Below are positions 1-5,200 of a stretch of DNA of 6,783 nt, piece by piece. The notes beneath the pieces are model-generated. The model was given only the letters and a program-made list of their open reading frames with translations. It had not been told where the DNA came from and made no database searches. This DNA comes from Nostoc cf. edaphicum LEGE 07299. GTDB lineage: Bacteria; Cyanobacteriota; Cyanobacteriia; Cyanobacteriales; Nostocaceae. Numbering within the stretch: the first letter of the stretch is position 1; the number at the start of each line of letters is the position of its first letter. The position numbers and the translations under genes are program-made. Location: the NCBI RefSeq assembly GCF_015207245.1, contig NZ_JADEXF010000179.1, forward strand, positions 1 through 6,783, read 5' to 3'.

Positions 1-31
1 ACCACGTAATGTGTGACTTTCTCTCAAACCT

Positions 32-115
32 AACCCCGAACCCCTTCCCTACCAGGGAAAGAGAGCAAAAATCAAAGCCTCTCGTTCACTGGAATAGAGG
101 TTTGGAAGTGGGGTT
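32..115. repeat. Intergenic palindromic repeat with three nested stems
   Basis: Three inverted pairs nest into a branched structure. The outer stem is AACCCC (32-37) with GGGGTT (110-115). Inside it, TTCCCT (45-50) pairs with AGGGAA (54-59), and AAGCCTCT (75-82) pairs with AGAGGTTT (96-103) through one G-T pair. Elements of this look, C-rich on the left and G-rich on the right, are scattered between genes in filamentous cyanobacteria. It ends 57 bases before the PRC-barrel gene, so it could lie in that gene's leader or upstream of its promoter. No function can be assigned from sequence. Confidence 0.55.
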
Positions 116-172
116 ACAAGAATAAGTTGCACGTCGCGTTAAACCGGATTCGAGATCAGGACTCGGTATAGA

Positions 173-1054
173 ATGACCTCCGAACAGATAATTAGGCGTT
201 CCGACATATTAAATACCCAGGTGATTACCCGCGACAACGGCAAGCGGCTAGGCATTATCAGTCAAGTCTGGGTTGATATCGATCAACGAGAGGTTGTGGC
301 TCTTGGTTTGCGAGACAGCCTGATCTCCATTTCGGGCATACCGCGCTATATGTACCTCAACAACATCAGCCAGATTGGTGATGTTATCCTGGTTGATAAC
401 GAAGATGTCATTGAAGATATCGAAGTTGAATCTCTCAGTAATTTGATTAACTGGGAAGTAATTACAGAAACAGGTGAAGTCTTAGGCAAAGTTCGGGGCT
501 TCAAGTTCAACGGCGAAACCGGGAAGCTTGAATCTATAGTCATTGCTTCTTTAGGATTGCCCCAAATTCCCGATCAATTTCTGAGTACTTATGAGTTCTC
601 AGTAGATGAAATTGTCAGCACTGGCCCCAATCGGTTGATTGTGTTTGAGGGAGCCGAAGAACGAGTAAACCAGTTAACAGTTGGTTTACTAGAGCGGTTG
701 GGTATCGGTAAAGCACCTTGGGAGCGAGATATAGAAGAAGAATACGGCGGCTATGCTCCACCGCGTACAATTGCAGCACCCAACCAACTGCCTAGTGGAG
801 TGCCATTGCAGCCACCCAGGCAAAAAGTTCGCGCCCCCGAACCCGTAGCGCGGGAAGAAGAATGGAATGAAGACTATGTGGAAGAAGAAAGGCCACAGCG
901 TCAGGTAATGAAGGCGCGGCAGTATGAATCTATTCAATACGAAGAAGATGAGGAAGAAGATAACTGGAGCGAGGCAACAGGCAGCGACAGGTATCAACAA
1001 CCGCAGCCGCTAAAGTATGAAGCCCAGCCCTATAACAAGCCTTATGTTGACTAA
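173..1054 (+). CDS. Tandem PRC-barrel domain protein with acidic disordered tail (probably truncated by a premature stop)
   Basis: This 293-residue protein has two PRC-barrel-like beta domains, about residues 7-80 (from DILNTQVI through GDVILVDNEDV) and 88-165 (from LSNLINWEVITETGEVLGKV through RLIVFEG). A low-complexity tail of about 110 residues follows, rich in Glu, Asp, Tyr, Pro and Gln, with runs such as YEEDEEEDNW. No signal peptide or membrane segment is visible, so it is probably cytoplasmic or peripheral to a membrane. PRC-barrels are small beta-barrel adaptor domains found in RNA-maturation and photosynthetic reaction-centre proteins; the role of this cyanobacterial form is unknown to me. 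The ATG at 173 begins directly with domain sequence. Its ribosome site is weak (CAGG at 157-160). The TAA at 1052-1054 is probably premature, because the frame stays open with the same composition to 1171. Family call is confident, function is not. Confidence 0.85.
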   Translation: MTSEQIIRRSDILNTQVITRDNGKRLGIISQVWVDIDQREVVALGLRDSLISISGIPRYMYLNNISQIGDVILVDNEDVIEDIEVESLSNLINWEVITETGEVLGKVRGFKFNGETGKLESIVIASLGLPQIPDQFLSTYEFSVDEIVSTGPNRLIVFEGAEERVNQLTVGLLERLGIGKAPWERDIEEEYGGYAPPRTIAAPNQLPSGVPLQPPRQKVRAPEPVAREEEWNEDYVEEERPQRQVMKARQYESIQYEEDEEEDNWSEATGSDRYQQPQPLKYEAQPYNKPYVD

Positions 1055-1171
1055 TACGATGATTATGACGACGTAGACGGCGATGCTTGGGAAGATGCGC
1101 CAAAGCCTGTGAATATTCCTAAGAAAGTCAAGGAAAGACAGCCAGAATACGAAGAAGAAGGCGGATATTAA
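1055..1171 (+). pseudogene. Detached C-terminal end of the PRC-barrel gene, after an in-frame stop
   Basis: Directly after the TAA at 1052-1054 the same frame encodes 38 more sense codons and then a second TAA at 1169-1171. The encoded peptide begins YDDYDDVDGDAWEDAPKPVN and ends EYEEEGGY, which continues the acidic, Tyr-rich style of the upstream tail. There is no start codon or ribosome site suggesting a separate gene. The simplest reading is that a sense codon became TAA, for example CAA (Gln) by one C-to-T change, so the ancestral product would have been 332 residues. A sequencing error or stop-codon readthrough could look the same. The globular domains are complete, so the shortened protein may still work. 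Confidence 0.7.
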
Positions 1172-1173
1172 TT

Positions 1174-1208
1174 AATTCGTAATTCGTAATTCGTAGTTCG
1201 TAATTTTC
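1174..1208. repeat. Short tandem heptamer repeat, unit AATTCGT
   Basis: Three perfect AATTCGT units (1174-1180, 1181-1187, 1188-1194) are followed by one variant AGTTCGT (1195-1201) and a decayed partial unit (AATTTTC). Short tandemly repeated heptamers between genes are well known in heterocyst-forming cyanobacteria. The array starts three bases after the second stop codon of the PRC-barrel frame and lies between that gene and its terminator. Confidence 0.8.
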
Positions 1209-1242
1209 GGCTTAGATTACAAATTATTTCTCTGATAAATTC

Positions 1243-1279
1243 AGCCCTCTCTTTGCAAGCAATGAGGGGGCTAATTTTT
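1243..1279 (+). terminator. Rho-independent terminator of the PRC-barrel gene, shared with the convergent toxin gene
   Basis: AGCCCTCTC (1243-1251) pairs with GAGGGGGCT (1264-1272) over nine positions with one T-G pair. The loop contains a further TTGC/GCAA pairing (1253-1256 with 1259-1262). AA and five T residues (1275-1279) follow on the plus strand. It lies between the convergent PRC-barrel (plus) and DUF5615 (minus) genes. The T run favours plus-strand termination. On the minus strand one G-T pair becomes an A-C mismatch and the downstream T run is poor, so termination there would be weaker. Confidence 0.75.
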
Positions 1280-1307
1280 GAGGATAAGTGAGGGAGTGGA
1301 GAATGTG

Positions 1308-1673
1308 CTATTGGCTCAGGGGTAGATATTCAATTTGATCCTGATATTCATCCTCAAACGAAGCTTCCACAATGATGATTAATTCTTCAACGGTTTGTCC
1401 GATGCTTTGGTTTGCATCAATGGTGAATATTCCAGGTATATGGCGACCTGAAGCTAAATGGTCAGCCAAATGTCCGGGCATGGACTTACGGTTGTTCGTC
1501 ACCAAAATAAATCCATTTGTTTCGCACCAAATCAAAATCTCTGGGTCTGGGGTGCCTTTGGGTGGCACATCTAAATCTCCAATGATTCGCACGAGCAATT
1601 CAGGGTTGCGCCGCACAAGTTGGGAGCGATATGTATGACTTAGATGTTCATCCAACAGATACCGGATTGCCAT
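1308..1673 (-). CDS. DUF5615 family PIN-like toxin of a toxin-antitoxin pair
   Basis: This is a 121-residue protein starting MAIRYLLDEHLS. It matches the DUF5615 PIN-like fold, the VapC45-type predicted ribonuclease usually encoded after a DUF433 antitoxin. The N-terminal LLDEH puts acidic residues at D8 and E9, TPDPEIL gives D43 and E45, and LVTNNRKSMP (about residues 57-66) is the conserved strand-loop where PIN enzymes hold another active-site residue. The frame is open further upstream, to an ATG at 1790, but those 39 codons overlap the antitoxin gene and lack family character. I therefore chose the ATG at 1671-1673, which shares one base with the antitoxin stop (TAATG) and implies coupled translation. 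The protein is probably a cytoplasmic RNase held inactive by its partner. The RNA target is unknown, and activity is inferred from family only. Confidence 0.82.
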   Translation of the reverse strand: MAIRYLLDEHLSHTYRSQLVRRNPELLVRIIGDLDVPPKGTPDPEILIWCETNGFILVTNNRKSMPGHLADHLASGRHIPGIFTIDANQSIGQTVEELIIIVEASFEDEYQDQIEYLPLSQ

Positions 1674-2008
1674 TAGCTTTCCTGTAACTGCTTTGGAGCT
1701 TTTTCTTCCTGCATTTGCCGAAACCTCATTCTGGCAGGAGACGGATTTTGCTGTTGCTCTTCGCGTATGGTTCGGGAAAATTCCAACCAATCTACCAGAT
1801 ACGCATCAACCTCTGAACGATGATGCAAGTAATACAAAATCGTAGCGTAAACTTGTTCCAACGTCACCGTATGAAATTGTTCGGCAATTTCTTCTGGTGT
1901 TTTGCAGCGATAGATATACTCGTAAAGAATGCTCTCAATCCCAATGCGGGTTCCTTTGAGTCGAATGTCATCTGGTGCAAGGGCGTTGAAATACTCTTCC
2001 AGTTTCAT
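1673..2008 (-). CDS. DUF433 family antitoxin
   Basis: This 111-residue protein starts MKLEEYFNALAPDDIRLKGT. The segment IRLKGTRIGIESILYEYIYR, then TPEEIAEQF and LEQVYATILYYLHH (about residues 15-63), is the DUF433 signature. It is a small helical, winged-helix-like domain of VapB45-type antitoxins, thought to bind operator DNA. The charged C-terminal part (about 80-111, Gln/Glu/Arg-rich) probably wraps the toxin. An ATG further upstream at 2047 would add 13 residues (MIEVECSFVGFCF) that do not look like the family, and MKLE-type starts are usual, so I prefer 2008. Neither start has a clear Shine-Dalgarno sequence. It is the first gene of a two-gene operon with the PIN-like toxin, and likely represses its own promoter (family inference). 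Confidence 0.82.
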   Translation of the reverse strand: MKLEEYFNALAPDDIRLKGTRIGIESILYEYIYRCKTPEEIAEQFHTVTLEQVYATILYYLHHRSEVDAYLVDWLEFSRTIREEQQQNPSPARMRFRQMQEEKAPKQLQES

Positions 2009-2072
2009 AAAGCAAAACCCCACGAATGAACATTCCACTTCAATCATAGAAGAACACCGGGAAACTCTATGA

Positions 2073-2138
2073 TGAATGCTAAAACAGTTTGTAACTAATT
2101 AGTTAACTGTTCAGAAACCCACTAAAAACTGCTAGCGT
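2073..2138. repeat. Structured interspersed repeat, copy 1
   Basis: This 66-bp segment matches 5101-5165 in the same orientation at 59 of 66 aligned columns (six mismatches, one gap). Its ends form an imperfect inverted repeat, ATGCTA against TAGCGT, and the core holds the perfect palindrome TAACTAATTAGTTA (2092-2105). CAGTT (2085-2089) can pair with the adjacent AACTG (2105-2109) or with the distal AAACTG near the right end, so two alternative hairpins are possible. It has no coding potential. It lies 65 bp upstream of the DUF433 antitoxin start. It could be a miniature transposable element, a cruciform-forming repeat or a regulatory element; sequence alone does not decide. Confidence 0.7.
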
Positions 2139-2182
2139 GTAGGGGCACGGCACGCAAACGAGAAGCGCTATAAGATTAATTC

Positions 2183-2221
2183 AGCCTTTTCCTTACTTAA
2201 CAAGGAGAGGGCTAATTTTTT
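2183..2221 (+). terminator. Strong terminator hairpin after vapC, oriented for the plus strand
   Basis: A 12-position stem, AGCCTTTTCCTT (2183-2194) with AAGGAGAGGGCT (2202-2213), pairs fully with two G-T pairs around a seven-base loop. AA and six T residues (2216-2221) follow. On the plus strand it is a textbook intrinsic terminator, yet no plus-strand gene lies upstream. It sits 15 bases beyond the stop of the minus-strand vapC gene. On the minus strand the stem keeps 10 of 12 pairs and is preceded by an A run, so it may also end the toxin-antitoxin transcript. It shares flanks and layout with the terminator at 1243-1279. Confidence 0.65.
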
Positions 2222-2235
2222 AGTTATTTCTGATT

Positions 2236-2646
2236 TTAGCGAGGTTCAAGCCAGTTTTCTACTTTTAAATTAGGAACACGGGAAAATTCACGAATATTAG
2301 CGGTAACGAGAGTTAGACCAAGGGTTAAAGAATGGGCAGTAATTAATAAGTCATTAGCTCCAATCGGTTGACCTTGTTGTTCTAAATCAGTGCGGATTTC
2401 TGCGTAATATTGCTCTACAGGATGAGTTAGGGGTAGTATTTCAATACTATCCAAAATTATTTCAAGTTTTTCTATGAGCTTTTGGGAGTTCTTCTTTCTA
2501 GCTCCAAATCTTGATTCACAAGCTACTATAATACTTGTACAAATTTTGTCTTCTCCGACATCTTGAATTTTTGAAAATACCACTCCTCTGGGGTTTTTAA
2601 TTAGTTCAGAAATGATGTTTGTATCTAACAAGTATAAATAACTCAT
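2236..2646 (-). CDS. vapC: VapC-type PIN domain toxin ribonuclease
   Basis: This 136-residue PIN-domain protein is full length for VapC. Expected metal-binding positions are visible: D8 in YLLDTNIISELIK, E44 in ACESRFG, D99 in GANDLLITAH, and N117 in LVTANIREFSRV, where the fourth PIN position is often Asp or Asn. In VapC enzymes these hold Mg2+ or Mn2+ for cutting specific RNAs, often tRNA or rRNA, to slow growth. The start ATG (2644-2646) overlaps the antitoxin stop by four bases (ATGA), so translation is coupled. A terminator-like hairpin begins 15 bases after its stop. The gene is clearly AT-richer than the neighbouring antitoxin, as is common for transferred toxin genes. The target RNA cannot be predicted. 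Confidence 0.88.
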   Translation of the reverse strand: MSYLYLLDTNIISELIKNPRGVVFSKIQDVGEDKICTSIIVACESRFGARKKNSQKLIEKLEIILDSIEILPLTHPVEQYYAEIRTDLEQQGQPIGANDLLITAHSLTLGLTLVTANIREFSRVPNLKVENWLEPR

Positions 2647-2879
2647 TTTGAAAACTCAATATCATCTAAGGGTAATAATCCTTCGTCCACGTCGGCAAAG
2701 TCTTCATCCAGTGGTTCAAGGGTGGAAAGGGTTTCCAGGAGGGATTTTTTCTTGATGGGGGAAATGATGGCGAAGGGGATACCGTTTTCGGTAATAGTGA
2801 GGGGTTCGCCTGTTTTTTGGGCTTGGTTGAGTAGGGTTTGAATGGTTTCGGGGAGATCGGAAAGAGTGATTTGTGTCAT
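2643..2879 (-). CDS. Small antitoxin partner of VapC (Phd/YefM-like)
   Basis: This is a 78-residue protein starting MTQITLSDLPETIQTLLNQA. The N-terminal half, with KTGEPLTITENGIPFAIISP (residues 22-41), has the beta-strand and helix pattern of Phd/YefM-type antitoxins, which dimerise and bind operator DNA. The acidic C-terminal half, with LEPLDEDFADVDEGLLPLDD, is the expected flexible toxin-binding part. It precedes vapC with an ATGA overlap and so forms a standard two-gene type II module. The ATG at 2877-2879 is 14 bases after the stop of an hsdS remnant, with no Shine-Dalgarno sequence in that gap. This suggests the module was once the next gene after hsdS and perhaps translated by coupling. 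No promoter is evident now. The subfamily assignment is moderate. Confidence 0.82.
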   Translation of the reverse strand: MTQITLSDLPETIQTLLNQAQKTGEPLTITENGIPFAIISPIKKKSLLETLSTLEPLDEDFADVDEGLLPLDDIEFSK

Positions 2880-2893
2880 GGTCGGTTCTGGGG

Positions 2894-2965
2894 TTAGCGG
2901 ATGAGGACTTGGCGCACATCTATTTTACCCGTGACGACGTTGGTGATGAGGGCATCGATCTCGCC
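2894..2965 (-). pseudogene. C-terminal remnant of a type I restriction specificity subunit gene (hsdS)
   Basis: On the minus strand, in the frame ending with TAA at 2894-2896, the last codons read IDALITNVVTGKIDVR followed by QVLIR and the stop. The IDALI...VVTGKIDVR ending is characteristic of HsdS, the DNA-recognition subunit of type I restriction-modification enzymes, where it ends the second conserved helix. Only about 23 codons survive. Upstream of the Glu-Ile codons the frame enters sequence matching the ABC transporter gene and then meets the TGA that ends the GGDEF-EAL gene. There is no start codon, so this is debris from a deletion or rearrangement. It indicates that the adjacent toxin-antitoxin pair was once attached to a restriction-modification locus. 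Recognition is from memory of the family ending. Confidence 0.65.
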
Positions 2966-2993
2966 AGTAAATTGGCAATTCCCTTTGCACAAG
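2958..2993. repeat. 36-bp duplicate of ABC transporter coding sequence (copy A)
   Basis: This segment matches 5319-5354 at 34 of 36 positions in direct orientation; the differences are at 2966 and 2989. The copy at 5319 encodes residues 40-51 (NLAGKLAIPFAQ) of the ABC transporter. Here it is noncoding, wedged between the hsdS remnant and the end of the GGDEF-EAL gene, five bases past that gene's stop. It contains the near-palindrome AATTGGCAATT. Confidence 0.8.
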
Positions 2994-2998
2994 ATCCA

Positions 2999-4966
2999 TC
3001 ACCACTGAGGATTTGCCATAATTAATGCTGTCGCCTGAGAACTATCTAATGGATGGGAGAACAAATATCCCTGCCCATATTCACACTTCAACTTTCTTAA
3101 CATTGCTACTTGCTCTTCTGTCTCTATCCCTTCGGCGGTAACATCCACACCTAATTTGTGTGCCAATGTAATAATTGTCTGAACAATATCTAAATTTCCA
3201 TCATCAAAAATGCTCCCGTTAACAAAAGAACGGTCTATCTTCAACTGATTAATTGGAAAGTGGTGGAGACGACCTAATGAGGAATAGCCCGTACCGAAGT
3301 CGTCAATTGCCAACTTAATTCCTAAATTTCTTAGTTGCTTTAGCCTGATGATGGCTTTATCATTGTTTTCCATAATTACGCCTTCTGTAATCTCCAGCGT
3401 CAAATTCGGTGCGGGGAGTCCAGTGTCTTGTAGAACTTTATTGATGTGCGGCAGCAAGTTTTCTTCATTGAATCTAGTAGTACAAAGATTGACACTAATG
3501 GTCAAGGGACACTTGGATAGATCCCCACAGCTAGAGGAGAATTGCTCTTGCCACTGCTGTATCTGACCACATGCCTCATGCAAGAGCCACTGCTCAATAA
3601 GGTTCATTAGCCCGGTTTCTTTGGCAGTTGATATGAAATACTCTGGCAAAACAATGCCGTGTTTTGGATGTAGCCAGCGTACAAGCGCTTCAAAACCAGT
3701 TATTCTGCCGCGACTGAGAGACACTATCGGTTGATAATAAACCCGAAACTCTTGAAGCTCAATGGCTCGGCGTAGCTCGTTAACCAACTCCAAATGTGCC
3801 ATTGCTTGAATATGCATATCAGTGTTAAAAATCTCATAGCACGCCCTGCCTTGTGCCTTAGCTCGGTACATCGCAATATCGGCGTCACGCAAGTAATCTT
3901 CTGGTTGTTTATAACCTGTTGTGCTTAAAGCAATGCCAATACTCGCTGTAGTAGAGACTTCGTGCCCGTCTAGAACCACACGAAGTGCCAGATTCTTTTG
4001 TATTCGCTCAACAACCCCTACCACTTCTAATACATCTCTAATTCCCACCAGCAAGATGATAAACTCGTCTCCTCCCAGCCGTGCAGCCATATCTGTAGAG
4101 CGCAAGCATTCTTGAAGCCTTTGAGCAACGGTAAGCAGTAATTGATCTCCAAATGTGTGTCCGAGGCTGTCATTGATCACCTTAAAGCGATCTAGGTCTA
4201 GAAATAACACAGCAAATAGATAATCTGGATGCCGTTTAGAAAAATTGACCGCATCTTCTAAGCGGTTCATAAATAAAGCGCGGTTTGGGAGTCCCGTCAG
4301 TATGTCGTGAAACGCAAGATGTAGCAGTTGTGACTTGGCTCGTTTATGCTCTGTAATTTCATCTAGCAATTGCTGATTTGCTTTTGCCAGTTCCACTGTG
4401 CGTTTTGCCACTCGTTCTTCAGCTTGTTTAGCTTCGCTGATATTACGCAGCAACCAACGCCAGCCTATCAACTTTTCTTGTGAGTCATACACTGGAGATA
4501 CCCTGATACTAGCAGGAAAGGGTATACCTAAGCGTGGCTTTAGCTCAATTATGCAGTCCTGTATCTGCTGTAAATTATTTATCAGGGAGCGAAATATCTG
4601 ACGGTCTTGTTGAGCAAGAAATACAATTAATGGTTTACCTATGAGATATTTTTGGCGCATAGAAAGCATAATTGCTGCTGCATAGTTAGCCTCTAGGATC
4701 TTCCCTACGCTATTAGTTACTAAGTAACCATCCGGCGCAAAATCGAATAATTCTTGGTAACGCTGGCGTTCTCTCTCTGCTCCCGCTCTTGTTACCTCTA
4801 ACTCCTCGGAGGCAGCCAATAGTTCTTCTACTGCCATTTGGAGTTCATCGAAAGCTTCTATTATTAGCTCATGTTGTGAGTTTGGTTGAGTTGCAGTGCG
4901 CTGCCATATTCCCCTTACCCGCGATCGCAATTCCTCTATCTGCTGGCTAAAGTTATCTACATCCAT
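2999..4966 (-). CDS. PAS-GGDEF-EAL cyclic-di-GMP synthase/phosphodiesterase
   Basis: This 655-residue cytoplasmic signalling protein has no membrane segment. Residues 1-70 look like a coiled coil, a PAS sensor domain spans about 70-185 (from YQELFDFAPDGYLV to WRWLLRNISEAK), and a linker coil follows to about 212. The GGDEF domain (about 214-378) keeps the catalytic GGDEF at 298-302 and an inhibitory I-site RSTD at 289-292, exactly five residues before it. The EAL domain (about 392-650) keeps E426 (EAL), N493, E525, D555 and D556 (DDFGTG), K576, E612, E615 and Q632, which are the metal and catalytic positions of active phosphodiesterases. Both making c-di-GMP from GTP and breaking it to pGpG are therefore plausible, with the PAS ligand setting the balance. 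The ATG (4964-4966) lacks a clear Shine-Dalgarno sequence; a TATAGA box on the minus strand (5040-5045) is a weak promoter candidate. No terminator is seen after its stop. Confidence 0.93.
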   Translation of the reverse strand: MDVDNFSQQIEELRSRVRGIWQRTATQPNSQHELIIEAFDELQMAVEELLAASEELEVTRAGAERERQRYQELFDFAPDGYLVTNSVGKILEANYAAAIMLSMRQKYLIGKPLIVFLAQQDRQIFRSLINNLQQIQDCIIELKPRLGIPFPASIRVSPVYDSQEKLIGWRWLLRNISEAKQAEERVAKRTVELAKANQQLLDEITEHKRAKSQLLHLAFHDILTGLPNRALFMNRLEDAVNFSKRHPDYLFAVLFLDLDRFKVINDSLGHTFGDQLLLTVAQRLQECLRSTDMAARLGGDEFIILLVGIRDVLEVVGVVERIQKNLALRVVLDGHEVSTTASIGIALSTTGYKQPEDYLRDADIAMYRAKAQGRACYEIFNTDMHIQAMAHLELVNELRRAIELQEFRVYYQPIVSLSRGRITGFEALVRWLHPKHGIVLPEYFISTAKETGLMNLIEQWLLHEACGQIQQWQEQFSSSCGDLSKCPLTISVNLCTTRFNEENLLPHINKVLQDTGLPAPNLTLEITEGVIMENNDKAIIRLKQLRNLGIKLAIDDFGTGYSSLGRLHHFPINQLKIDRSFVNGSIFDDGNLDIVQTIITLAHKLGVDVTAEGIETEEQVAMLRKLKCEYGQGYLFSHPLDSSQATALIMANPQW

Positions 4967-5100
4967 GTTGCTCGAGCTGCAAAACTATGAAGCGTGGGTG
5001 TAAGCAATATCAGTATCAATAAATACTAATAAATTGGCATCTATAGCAGGGTATACTTTTAATACTTGTACCATTTTTATGTATGTAGATTATTTTGGAC

Positions 5101-5165
5101 TGAACGCTAAAACAGTTTGTAACTAATTAGTAAACTATTCAGCAACTCCCAAAAACTGCTAGCGT
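5101..5165. repeat. Structured interspersed repeat, copy 2
   Basis: This 65-bp copy corresponds to 2073-2138. Its boundaries are cleaner: ACGCTA (5104-5109) pairs perfectly with TAGCGT (5160-5165). One step in, CAGTTT (5113-5118) pairs with AAACTG (5153-5158). The core holds the palindrome ACTAATTAGT (5122-5131). It lies in the divergent region between the GGDEF-EAL gene (minus) and the ABC transporter (plus), ending 35 bases before the transporter start, so it could lie in or next to that promoter. No flanking target duplication is obvious. Confidence 0.7.
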
Positions 5166-5200
5166 CAAACAAAGTAAAATAGCATTGTGGATCTTTAAGC

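Noticed and set aside
167..172. TATAGA directly before the PRC-barrel ATG, looking like a -10 box
   Set aside because: It touches the start codon, so transcription would begin inside the gene; no matching -35 element is present.
689..1000. Minus-strand reading frame opposite the PRC-barrel tail, Phe-rich and seemingly membrane-like
   Set aside because: It is the complement of the Glu-rich GAA/GAAGAA codons, which give TTC/Phe on the other strand; not a gene.
1674..1790. N-terminal extension of the DUF5615 toxin to an ATG at 1790
   Set aside because: These codons overlap the antitoxin gene in another frame and show no family similarity; the TAATG start fits better.
2138..2152. TGTAGGGGCACGGCA, resembling the left half of a common cyanobacterial GC-rich palindrome
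   Set aside because: The matching right half is absent, so it is at most a broken copy; too short to annotate on its own.
1174..2221. Possible CRISPR array, because of nearby repeats
   Set aside because: The repeats are seven-base tandem units or unique hairpins with no spacers of regular length, and no cas genes are present.
2716..2919. Minus-strand reading frame of 67 codons overlapping the VapC antitoxin
   Set aside because: Low-complexity His/Pro/Asn-rich translation in another frame of the antitoxin gene; a shadow frame.
5051..5065. GTA...TAC pair resembling an NtcA nitrogen-control site in the divergent promoter region
   Set aside because: The gap is nine bases instead of the eight required, and no well-placed -10 box follows.
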